Origin: JBBSNV01 sp964458605
GTDB taxonomy: Bacteria; Pseudomonadota; Alphaproteobacteria; Reyranellales; JAQSWP01
Assembly: GCA_964458605.1 (NCBI GenBank)
Contig: CAYWLS010000007.1
Span: forward strand, 88,410 to 152,409
Length of the DNA: 64,000 nt
Reading direction: 5' to 3'
Below the pieces are notes generated by a model. The model made no database searches. It was not told the DNA's origin and was given only the letters and a program-made list of their open reading frames with translations. The position numbers were made by a program, and so were the translations under genes. The number at the start of each line of letters is the position of its first letter. Position 1 is the stretch's first letter. Below are positions 55,221 to 62,672 of the stretch, in pieces.

Positions 55221-55270
55221 TCCGATGATCGTTCTGTGATCCGTCCCGTGTCTGTCCCAAGGTTCGCCCC

Positions 55271-56305
55271 ATGATTCGCCCGGGGCCGCGCAACCTGATC
55301 ACCGATGTCGACGGCATCGCCGTCGGCAATGCCGAGGATGTCGCGGCGCGTTCGGGCGCCACCGTGGTGCTGCCCGACCGGCCGGCGGTGGCGGCCTGCG
55401 ACGTGCGCGGCGGCGGTCCCGGCACGCGCGAGACCGACTTGCTCGATCCGGTGGCCTCGGTGCAGGAAGTCACCGCGATATCCTTGAGCGGCGGCTCGGC
55501 CTTCGGCCTGGCGGCGGCCGACGGCATCATGAGCTGGCTGGCGACACGCGGCCGCGGCTTGGACGTGGCCGGCTCGATCGTGCCGCTGGTGCCCGGCGCC
55601 ATCCTGTTCGACCTCAACAATGGCGGCGATAAGGGCTGGGGCGAGCTGCCGCCCTATCGTGCCCTGGGCATGCAAGCCTGCGATAATGCCGGCCAGGATT
55701 TCGCCCTGGGCAATATCGGCGCCGGACTGGGGGCGCGCTGCGGCAACCTCAAGGGCGGGTTGGGCAGCGTCTCGGCGGTCGGCGACGACGGGTTGCAGGT
55801 CGGCGCGCTGCTGGCGGTCAATGCGCGCGGCTTCGCCACCCTGGACGGCCAGCCGCAATTCTGGGCCTGGCCCTGGGAGCAGGGCGACGAATTCGGTGGG
55901 CTGGCGCCGCCCACGCGCCGGGTGTCGCTGGATGTCAGCGTCGATCGCGGTGCGTCCCCGGCGGGCGGCGCTGCCGCCGTGGCCAGCCACGTTCGCGGCC
56001 ACACCACGATCGGCGTGGTGGCGACCAACGCCCGGCTGACCAAGGCCGAGGCGCGGCGCGTCGCCATCATGGCCCAGGACGGGCTGGCGCGCGCCATAAG
56101 GCCGATCCACACCAGCTTCGATGGCGACGTGCTGTTCGTGCTGGCCACCGGCCGGCACGAACTGACCGGGATCCGCCCGCTGGCGCTGTCGCTGCTGGGC
56201 GGCATCGCCGCCGATTGCGTGGCGCGGGCCTGCGCTCGGGGCGTCCATGCGGCGGACAGCCTGCCCGGCATGCCGTGCTGGCGGGAGATTCATGGCGGCC
56301 CCTGA
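55271..56305 (+). CDS. P1 family peptidase (DmpA/S58-like aminopeptidase)
   Basis: 344 residues. TDVDGIAVGNAED start, SLSGGSAFGLAAADGIM, GNIGAGLGARCGNLKGGLGS (the loop before the self-cleavage site) and HTTIGVVATNARLTK. In DmpA-type enzymes the nucleophile sits at the start of the small chain; here it would be a Thr near HTTIG. The family includes L-aminopeptidase/D-Ala-esterases and beta-peptidyl aminopeptidases. 50 bp after the M20 gene. Confidence 0.9.
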   Translation: MIRPGPRNLITDVDGIAVGNAEDVAARSGATVVLPDRPAVAACDVRGGGPGTRETDLLDPVASVQEVTAISLSGGSAFGLAAADGIMSWLATRGRGLDVAGSIVPLVPGAILFDLNNGGDKGWGELPPYRALGMQACDNAGQDFALGNIGAGLGARCGNLKGGLGSVSAVGDDGLQVGALLAVNARGFATLDGQPQFWAWPWEQGDEFGGLAPPTRRVSLDVSVDRGASPAGGAAAVASHVRGHTTIGVVATNARLTKAEARRVAIMAQDGLARAIRPIHTSFDGDVLFVLATGRHELTGIRPLALSLLGGIAADCVARACARGVHAADSLPGMPCWREIHGGP

Positions 56306-56328
56306 CGGCTTGGCCTCGCCGGGCCGGC

Positions 56329-56372
56329 GTTGTTATCTTTGCCGCCTGCGGTTGCTATCTTTGCCGCCTGCG
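56329..56372 (+). repeat. 22-bp tandem duplication upstream of the solute-binding protein gene
   Basis: Two copies of GTTGTTATCTTTGCCGCCTGCG (56329-56350 and 56351-56372) differing at one base. It lies 62 bp before the start of the gene, in the likely promoter or leader. It could be a regulator-binding direct repeat or a random duplication. Confidence 0.85.
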
Positions 56373-56433
56373 GCGGTGGGGCTATTCTCGGCGCTTCGGA
56401 CACAGGCCCGCCAAGGGCTGGAGGGAGAACTCG

Positions 56434-57915
56434 ATGAAGAAATGGATGCTTGCCGTGGCCGCTGCCGCCATGGCGCTGGGTATGGGCGGCGCCGCGATGG
56501 CGCAACCCAAGGACCGCGTGATCGTGGGCGGCTCGCTCGAGCCGCCGGTGCTCGATCCCAACCTCAACGCCGCCTCGGCGGTGCGCGAGATCACCTACCA
56601 GAATATCTTCGAAAGCCTGGGACGCATCGACGCCAACGGCAAGATCGTGCCGGGCCTGGCCGATAGCTGGACCATCTCGCCGGACGGCAAGACCTACACT
56701 TTCAAGCTGCATCCCAACGTCAAGTTCCACAACGGCGAGACGCTGACCGCCGAGGACGTGAAGTTCTCGATCGACCGGCTGTTCGCCCCGGACAGCAAGT
56801 CGCCGGGCAAGGCGCTCTATTCCTCGATCGACAAGGTCGAGGTGGTCGATCCTTCCACGGTGAAGATCAGCCTGAAGGCACCCGATGCCTTCCTGATGTT
56901 CAACCTGTCGATCGCCGACGCCGCCATCGTCGAGCCCAAGAGCGCTGCCACCAACGGCACCCATCCGGTCGGCACCGGCGCCTTCATGTTCAAGGAACGC
57001 AAGGAAGGCGACTCGGTCACCCTGGTCAAGGCGCCGATGTACCGCAACGCCGCCGCCATCAAGCTCAACACGGTGATCTTCAAATTCATCAAGGATCCGG
57101 CGGCGCAGATCAACGCGCTGCTGGCCGGCGACGTCGATGCCTTCCCCGGTTTCCAGGCGCCCGAGCTGGTCGGCAAGCTGAAGGCCGACCCGCGCTTCGC
57201 CGTGGTCACCGGCTTCACCGAGGGCGAGGTGATCCTGGCCACCAACAACGGCAAGAAGCCGATGTCCGATCTCAAGGTGCGCCAGGCCATCGCCCACGCC
57301 ATCGATCGCAAGGAGCTGATCGCCGCCGAATTCGGCTTCGGCACGCCGATCGGCAGCTTCTATCCGCCGGCCGATCCGGCCTATATCGACCTGACCAAGA
57401 CCTATCCCTACGACCTGGCGGCGGCCAAGAAGCTGCTGGCCGAGGCCGGCTATCCCAGCGGCTTCGAGGCCACCCTCAAGCTGCCGCCGGTGGGCTATGC
57501 CCAGCGCGCCGGCGAGGTGCTGGTCAGCCAGCTCGGCAAGATCGGCATCAAGCTGTCGATCGTGCAGCTGCAGTGGCCGCAGTGGCTGAAGGAAGTCTAT
57601 ACCGACAAGAACTACGACTTCTCGATCGTGGCCCATACCGAGGCGTTCGACCTCGATCGCTATGCCCGCGACGGCTACTACTGGAACTACACCTCCCAGC
57701 CGTTCAAGGACACCTACAAGCAGATGATCGCCGAAGTCGATCCGGCCAAGCGCAAGGTGCTGCTGCAGAAGCTGCAGAAGATCATCGCCGACGACGCCGT
57801 CAACGGCTATCTGTACGAGCTGGCCAAGATCGGCGTGTGGAACAAGAACCTGGTCGGCATGTGGGCCAACTCGCCCACCCCGGCCACCGACATGACCGAA
57901 GTCCACTGGAAGTAG
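56434..57915 (+). CDS. Peptide/opine ABC importer, periplasmic binding protein (family 5)
   Basis: 493 residues; GGAGGGAG before the ATG at 56434. Sec signal peptide KKWMLAVAAAAMALGMGGAAMAQ. SBP family 5 features: PPVLDPNLNAASAVREITYQNIFE, GETLTAEDVKFSIDRL and VRQAIAHAIDRKELI. Binds the substrate for the permeases downstream. It has no lipobox. A stable hairpin follows and may set a higher transcript level than for the permeases. Confidence 0.93.
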   Translation: MKKWMLAVAAAAMALGMGGAAMAQPKDRVIVGGSLEPPVLDPNLNAASAVREITYQNIFESLGRIDANGKIVPGLADSWTISPDGKTYTFKLHPNVKFHNGETLTAEDVKFSIDRLFAPDSKSPGKALYSSIDKVEVVDPSTVKISLKAPDAFLMFNLSIADAAIVEPKSAATNGTHPVGTGAFMFKERKEGDSVTLVKAPMYRNAAAIKLNTVIFKFIKDPAAQINALLAGDVDAFPGFQAPELVGKLKADPRFAVVTGFTEGEVILATNNGKKPMSDLKVRQAIAHAIDRKELIAAEFGFGTPIGSFYPPADPAYIDLTKTYPYDLAAAKKLLAEAGYPSGFEATLKLPPVGYAQRAGEVLVSQLGKIGIKLSIVQLQWPQWLKEVYTDKNYDFSIVAHTEAFDLDRYARDGYYWNYTSQPFKDTYKQMIAEVDPAKRKVLLQKLQKIIADDAVNGYLYELAKIGVWNKNLVGMWANSPTPATDMTEVHWK

Positions 57916-57923
57916 ACCGAAGC

Positions 57924-57966
57924 GCGGCCGGCGGCCCCAGGCGGGCTGCCGGCCGCATTCTTTTCC
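57924..57966 (+). terminator. Hairpin with T-rich tail between binding protein and permease genes
   Basis: GCGGCCGGC (57924-57932) pairs with GCCGGCCGC (57948-57956), followed by ATTCTTTTCC. Such intra-operon hairpins usually cause partial termination or protect the upstream mRNA. Confidence 0.65.
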
Positions 57967-57985
57967 AGCGGGACGATCCCGGCCC

Positions 57986-58933
57986 ATGATCCAGTTCCTG
58001 TTGCGCCGGCTGATCACCGCCTTCGTCACCCTGATCGTCGCCAGCATCGTCGTGTTCGCCGTGCTGGAAGTGCTGCCCGGCGATCCGGCGCTGGTGATGC
58101 TGGGCATGCAGGCCGAGCCCGATACGCTCAAGGCCACGCGCGCGGAGCTGGGCCTGGACCGTCCGCCGGTGGAGCGCTACTTCACCTGGCTGGGCGACAT
58201 GGCGACCTTCAAGCTGGGCAACAGCTACGCCTACAAGACGGCGATCGCGCCGCTGATCCTGCAGCGCCTGCAGGTCACTTTGCCGCTGGCGCTGCTGGCG
58301 GTCAGCTTCGCCATCTGCATTGGCTTACCGCTGGGCGTGCTGGCGGCGTGGCGGCACCGGCGCCTGGGCGACTACGGCGTCATGATGTTCAGCCAGCTCG
58401 GCATCGCCATCCCCAATTTCTGGTTCGGCCTGCTGCTGGTGCTGATCTTTTCGCTCGGCCTGGGCCTGTTCCCGGCCGGCGGCTTCCCCGGCTGGAGCGA
58501 GGATTTCTGGGGCTCGTGCCTGTCGCTGGTGCTGCCGGTGATCGCGCTGGGACTGCCGGAGGCGGCGATCCTCTCGCGCATCACCCGCTCGGCCATGCTC
58601 GACACCCTGCGCGAGGACTATATCCGCACCGCGCGTGCCAAGGGCGTGTCGCAGCGCGACATCCTGCGCCGCCACGCGCTGCGCAACGCGCTGATCCCGA
58701 TCGTCACCATCATCGGCCTGTTCTTCGGCTTCCAGATCGCCGGCGCCATCATCGTCGAAAGCGTGTTCTACCTGCCGGGCCTGGGCCAGCTCATCTACCA
58801 GTCGATCACCAACCGCGACCTGATCGTCATCAAGAACGTGGTGATCCTGCTCACCGTGATGGTGCTGGCGATCAATTTCCTGGTCGACGTGATCTACGCC
58901 GCGCTCGATCCGCGGCCCAAGATCGCCGCCTGA
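57986..58933 (+). CDS. Peptide ABC importer permease (DppB type)
   Basis: 315 residues. First TM FLLRRLITAFVTLIVASIVVF, then a periplasmic loop, and the permease core with the EAA-loop TARAKGVSQRDILRRHALRNA (TARAKGVS). Six TM helices. Pairs with the DppC-type protein 7 bp downstream. Likely substrate is a dipeptide, oligopeptide or related compound. Confidence 0.94.
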   Translation: MIQFLLRRLITAFVTLIVASIVVFAVLEVLPGDPALVMLGMQAEPDTLKATRAELGLDRPPVERYFTWLGDMATFKLGNSYAYKTAIAPLILQRLQVTLPLALLAVSFAICIGLPLGVLAAWRHRRLGDYGVMMFSQLGIAIPNFWFGLLLVLIFSLGLGLFPAGGFPGWSEDFWGSCLSLVLPVIALGLPEAAILSRITRSAMLDTLREDYIRTARAKGVSQRDILRRHALRNALIPIVTIIGLFFGFQIAGAIIVESVFYLPGLGQLIYQSITNRDLIVIKNVVILLTVMVLAINFLVDVIYAALDPRPKIAA

Positions 58934-58940
58934 GGCCCCG

Positions 58941-59801
58941 ATGACCGCGCTCGCCGCCACCGTCGCCTTTACCCGCCGCGCCAGCCGTCACGTCAGCTTC
59001 GCGGTCGGCGCGGTGCTGGTACTGCTGCTGGTGGCCAGCGCGGTGACGTCGATTTTCTGGACGCCCTATTCGATCACCGACATCGCCATGACCCAGAAGC
59101 TGCAGGCGCCGTCGGCGGCGCATTGGCTGGGCACCGACCATCTGGGGCGCGACGTGCTGTCGCGCATCATGTACGGCGCGCGCAACTCCATCACGGTGGG
59201 CGTGGTGGCGGTCGGCATCGGCATGGTGCTGGGCGTGATGCTGGGCCTCTATGCCGCCGCGCGGCGCGGCTGGGCCGACGAGCTGATCTCGCGCCTGTCC
59301 GACCTGGTGTTCGCCTTTCCCGCGGTGCTGACGGCGATCCTGATCACCACCGCTTTCGGCCCCAGCGCCACCAACGCCATCATCGCCATCGGCATCTTCA
59401 ACATCCCGGTGTTCGCCCGCGTCACGCGCGGCGCGGCGCTCAGCATGTGGAGCCGCGACTTCATCCGCGCCGCGCTGGCCATCGGCAAGGGCCCGCTGCG
59501 CATCACCTTCGACCACGTGCTGCCCAACATCGCCAGCATCCTGATCGTGCAGGCGACCATCCAGTTCGCCGTGGCGATCCTGGCCGAGGCCGGCCTCAGC
59601 TATCTCGGCCTGGGCGTGCAGCCGCCGCTGCCGAGCTGGGGTCGCATGCTGAACGATGCGCAGACCTATATGTACGTGCAGCCGACCCTGGCGGTGTTCC
59701 CGGGCCTGGCCATCGCGCTGGCGGTGCTGGGCCTGAACCTGCTGGGCGACGGCCTGCGCGACCTGCTCGATCCGCGCCTGCGCGTCATGCGCGTGGGTTA
59801 G
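58941..59801 (+). CDS. Peptide ABC importer permease (DppC type)
   Basis: 286 residues. After TM1 (AVLVLLLVASAVTSIFW) comes HWLGTDHLGRDVLSRIMYGAR, the family motif, and the EAA loop as AALAIGKGPLRITFDHVLPN. Ends at 59801; the next gene faces it. Peptide importers need one or two ATPases (DppD/DppF), and none follows here. Confidence 0.94.
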   Translation: MTALAATVAFTRRASRHVSFAVGAVLVLLLVASAVTSIFWTPYSITDIAMTQKLQAPSAAHWLGTDHLGRDVLSRIMYGARNSITVGVVAVGIGMVLGVMLGLYAAARRGWADELISRLSDLVFAFPAVLTAILITTAFGPSATNAIIAIGIFNIPVFARVTRGAALSMWSRDFIRAALAIGKGPLRITFDHVLPNIASILIVQATIQFAVAILAEAGLSYLGLGVQPPLPSWGRMLNDAQTYMYVQPTLAVFPGLAIALAVLGLNLLGDGLRDLLDPRLRVMRVG

Positions 59802-59883
59802 GCGACGAAGCGGCGGGCCTGGACTATCGGGGCGGGGGCGGCGACCGCTCGAACGTGCGGCGCGGCAGCGGCCGATGGCGCCG

Positions 59884-60825
59884 CTACATTTCCAGGGGAA
59901 CGACGGCAGCGGCGGCACGGGGGCGCGGCTGGAACATCACCAGGGCCAGCGCCAGTACGGTCAGCAGCAGGGCCGCGTACTGGACCAGCCCCAGCGGCTC
60001 GCCCAGGATCAGCCCGCCGCCCACCACCGCCACCACCGGCACCAGCACGGTGGAGATCGCCGCCACGTTGACCGGCAGCAGCTGCACGATGGCCAGCCAG
60101 GTCAGCATGCCGACCGCCAGCGAGATGAAGCCGATGAAGGCGACCAGGCCCATGGTGGCGACGCTGGGCATGTGCAGGTCGGGGAATTCCAGGATCGCCG
60201 CCATGATCGCGATCGGCACCCAGCCGAGCGCCATCTGCCAGGCCGCCAGCGAGATCAGCGGCATGTTCCAGTGCGTGCGCTTCTGCACGAAGGTGCCGAC
60301 CGCCCAGGAATTGGCGGCGCAGATCATCACCACCAGGCCGAACAGCGCCATGCCGCTGCCCAGCTTGGCGAAGTCGTCGACCATCAGCAGGGTGAGCCCG
60401 GCCGTGCCCAGCAGCACGGCCAGCACGGCGCGCCGGTTGAGCCGCTCGCCCAGGAACAGGAAGCCGATGATCGCCGCCCACAGCGGCATGGAGAAGCCCA
60501 GCACCGCGGCGTGGCCCGATGGCAGGTACAGCACGCCGTAGGCGGTCAGGATGTTCCACAGCGCGATGTTGCACATCGACGCCAGCACCAGCCGCAGGCG
60601 CACCTTGCGCGGCACGGCCAGGCTGATGCCGCGCAGGCGGGCCACCGTGAACATGGCGCCCGCGCCCAGCGCCAGCGAGAAGCAGCGCAGGCTCCACGGT
60701 CCCAGCTCGTTCAGCGCCATCTTGAACAGCGGCCAGTTGATGCCCCACACGACGGTCAGCAGCGCGAGCAGCGCGAGGCCCTTGAGCGGCACGGCATGGG
60801 ATGCCGCAGATGGGGGATGGGTCAT
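59884..60825 (-). CDS. EamA-family drug/metabolite exporter
   Basis: 313 residues. Ten hydrophobic helices in two EamA repeats: the first starts LLALLTVVWGINWPLFKMAL, the second at about residue 160 (GLVVMICAANSWAVGTFVQK). Likely exports a small metabolite or amino acid; the specificity is unknown. Convergent with the ABC permease genes, with an 82-bp gap. Confidence 0.92.
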   Translation of the reverse strand: MTHPPSAASHAVPLKGLALLALLTVVWGINWPLFKMALNELGPWSLRCFSLALGAGAMFTVARLRGISLAVPRKVRLRLVLASMCNIALWNILTAYGVLYLPSGHAAVLGFSMPLWAAIIGFLFLGERLNRRAVLAVLLGTAGLTLLMVDDFAKLGSGMALFGLVVMICAANSWAVGTFVQKRTHWNMPLISLAAWQMALGWVPIAIMAAILEFPDLHMPSVATMGLVAFIGFISLAVGMLTWLAIVQLLPVNVAAISTVLVPVVAVVGGGLILGEPLGLVQYAALLLTVLALALVMFQPRPRAAAAVVPLEM

Positions 60826-60938
60826 GATCGGTCGGGCGCGATTAAGCCTGCCGCAGCGGCCTGCGGCAAGGCCGACGCTCTCATGCGAGCGTTGCGCGCT
60901 TCACAGGGCGGCGCTGCGGCCGCCGCTTCGCGCGCCTG

Positions 60939-61001
60939 GAGCGGATCACTATCGGACGGAAGCGCGGCAACGTTGCCATCCGATCGTGTGAATCCGCTCT
61001 A
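60939..61001. repeat. Palindromic intergenic repeat, copy C1 (GAGCGGAT type)
   Basis: Left end GAGCGGATCAC, right end GTGTGAATCCGCTCTA, with an imperfect inner stem CGGACGG/CCATCCG and a GGCAACGTTGCC palindrome at the centre. Directly followed, 11 bp later, by copy C2. Part of the 321-bp gene-free gap 60826-61146. Confidence 0.9.
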
Positions 61002-61012
61002 ATCCTTAAGTG

Positions 61013-61075
61013 TAGAGCAAATTCACACCTCTTGACGCGATCGGGAACGATTCCGTCAAAAGGTGATTTGCTCTA
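61013..61075. repeat. Palindromic intergenic repeat, copy C2 (GAGCAAAT type)
   Basis: TAGAGCAAATTCACACC at the left, GGTGATTTGCTCTA at the right, and a central CTTGACGCGATC/GATTCCGTCAAAAG imperfect stem. Nearly identical to copy A over its whole length, 20 kb away. Confidence 0.92.
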
Positions 61076-61101
61076 ACGCCGCCGGCGATGAATCCAGGCA
61101 T

Positions 61102-61122
61102 AAAAAAAGCGGCCGAGCCGCT
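61102..61122 (-). terminator. Rho-independent terminator after the OmpA-like lipoprotein gene
   Basis: Minus-strand stem AGCGGC/GCCGCT with a TCG loop, followed by TTTTTTT. It lies 25 bp past the lipoprotein stop. Confidence 0.9.
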
Positions 61123-61146
61123 TGCGATCCGATATTTGACGGGCTT

Positions 61147-62274
61147 TCAGCGGACGTAGAGCTGCACCTCGGTGCTGGCGGCGGCGACGCTGACGGTGGA
61201 ACTGAGGCCCACCCGGCCCGGATCGACCCCCATGCTGGTCAGCGAACGCAGCACGGCGTCGGCCTGCTGCTTGCTGGCGCTCTGGCCCAGCGCCACGTCG
61301 GACACCGAGCCTCTGGCCGGCGCGACCGCGACCAGATCGAACTTGGCGTCGGGCTTGCGCCGCAACGCCTCGCTGACGACGTCGTACAGCGCCTGCTCGT
61401 ATTGCACGCGCGGGTGATCGAACTTCACCACCAGCAGCGGCCGGCGGTTCTGGTTGATGGTGACGGTCGGCGCCCCCGGCGGGGTCGTGGCGGCCAGCCG
61501 CGCCGGCGGCGCATTGCCGGCAAAGCGCTGCGGCGGGGGCGCCGGCGGCGTTGCCGCGCCCTGCTGGTAGGGCCGGTTCTGCAGCGACGGGCCCAGCAGA
61601 CGGCCGTTCTTGACCGCCAGATTGAGGGTCACGAGGTTGTTGCGCTCGGCCGAGACATAGGCGCTCTGGCGGGCGATGTCGGTGCTGAGCTCGCTCAGCA
61701 GCCGGTCGATCAGCACGATCGACTGGTTGATCTCGTTCTCCAGGATCTTGAGCTGGCGATGGTCCTCGTCGATGGCGCCGGAGATACCGTAGGTCGCGCG
61801 CACGCTTTCCAGCAGGAAAGCGGCCTGGGAGGAGGTGTCGGAAACCGCCGTGCCCAGCGAGTTCATCTGGCTGAGATCGACGTTCAGCTTCTCGAGCTGG
61901 TTCTGGGCCTGGTTCCAGGCGTTCACCAGTTCGGGGTTGCCCGGCGTGGTACCGACCTGGAGGCGGGCGTTGATGCCGGCCACCAGCGAGTAGTAGCCCT
62001 GGGCATCCTGGGTGGCCTGCTGGCGAATGGCCTGTAGCTTCTGCGTCTGGTCGTTCAGCGTCGACATGGTGCGCACGAAGTCGGAGCGCATCTGCTGGAC
62101 GCGGGCCCCGACGGCGGTACCGGTCGAGGGGCCTGGCGTCACTTGGGTGGGTTGGAATACGCCGGGTGGCGGGGGTGGGGTCGTGCTGTCCGAGGACAAC
62201 ACCGCGTCTTGCGAACAGGCCCCCAACGCCAAAATGGCGATGAGTGCCGCAACACGGGATTTGCTGATCACCAT
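61147..62274 (-). CDS. Lipoprotein with coiled coil and OmpA-like C-terminal domain
   Basis: 375 residues. Lipoprotein signal SKSRVAALIAILALGACSQD with lipobox LGAC; a Pro-rich spacer; a helical region (about 55-220) with many Gln/Leu heptads; a second Pro/Ala-rich linker (about 230-270); and a final about 100 residues resembling OmpA-like peptidoglycan-binding domains (QYEQALYDVVSEALRR, ASKQQADAVLRSLTSMGVDPGRV). The usual D and R ligands of diaminopimelate binding are not obvious. Likely links the outer membrane to the wall. Own terminator; no operon partner. Confidence 0.75.
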   Translation of the reverse strand: MVISKSRVAALIAILALGACSQDAVLSSDSTTPPPPPGVFQPTQVTPGPSTGTAVGARVQQMRSDFVRTMSTLNDQTQKLQAIRQQATQDAQGYYSLVAGINARLQVGTTPGNPELVNAWNQAQNQLEKLNVDLSQMNSLGTAVSDTSSQAAFLLESVRATYGISGAIDEDHRQLKILENEINQSIVLIDRLLSELSTDIARQSAYVSAERNNLVTLNLAVKNGRLLGPSLQNRPYQQGAATPPAPPPQRFAGNAPPARLAATTPPGAPTVTINQNRRPLLVVKFDHPRVQYEQALYDVVSEALRRKPDAKFDLVAVAPARGSVSDVALGQSASKQQADAVLRSLTSMGVDPGRVGLSSTVSVAAASTEVQLYVR

Positions 62275-62595
62275 GGGCACCCTTTGCTTACGGCTTGGCG
62301 ACAGTGTCAATTTTTCGAGATCGCTCCCCCAAGGAGCGATTCCATCGCCATCGCTTTTGCCGCATCCCCCAAAAAAAACAAGGGGATGGTACTGAAACCC
62401 CCCTGCCTCCACAAGCGCTATCGTGGCAATTTGAAGCCTAGCGTGGCACGTCGGCAACAGGCTGGGGATAGAGCAGTCACAAGGGGTCGCAGGCCGGCAA
62501 TGCGGCCGACCACTTGCGCTGCAGCATCGATTTGAGTAGGTTCGCCGCCTTCCCGCCCGGCCACCTGTTCGGCGAAGCCGGCGCCAGCGGAAAAC
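62275..62595. other. Gene-free region between lipoprotein gene and tRNA-Arg
   Basis: 321 bp with no credible ORF. It holds a hairpin ATCGCTCC/GGAGCGAT (62320-62327 with 62333-62340) in the lipoprotein leader and an A-run flanked by CCCCC/GGGG (about 62366-62386). A perfect TTGACA on the minus strand (62310-62305) lacks a matching -10 box. Promoters for both flanking genes must be here but cannot be placed with confidence. Confidence 0.6.
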
Positions 62596-62672
62596 GCGCC
62601 CGTAGCTCAACTGGATAGAGCATCTGACTACGGATCAGAAGGTTAGGAGTTCGAATCTCTTCGGGCGCGCCA
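62596..62672 (+). tRNA. tRNA-Arg (anticodon ACG)
   Basis: Full cloverleaf: acceptor stem GCGCCCG (62596-62602) with CGGGCGC (62662-62668), D arm AGCTCAACTGGATAGAGC (in part), anticodon arm CTGAC-TACGGAT-CAG reading ACG, and T arm with TTCGAATC. Discriminator G and an encoded CCA at 62670-62672. A34 is converted to inosine by TadA to read CGU, CGC and CGA. The 3' part is antisense to the end of a recombinase gene. Confidence 0.97.
62643..62672. other. Candidate attachment-site region: 3' end of tRNA-Arg shared with recombinase C-terminus
   Basis: The antisense of the tRNA 3' end encodes the final WRARRDSNS and stop of the serine recombinase. Integration in the tRNA gene, with element DNA beginning right after it, would give exactly this fused arrangement. 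The exact crossover core cannot be fixed without the other end of the element. Confidence 0.6.

Noticed and set aside
62282..62310. Minus-strand TTGACA as promoter for the lipoprotein gene
   Set aside because: No -10 box at 16-18 bp and the leader would be only a few bases long.
62643..62672. tRNA-Arg as a disrupted gene
   Set aside because: All stems pair, the anticodon loop is normal and CCA is encoded; the recombinase only overlaps it on the other strand.
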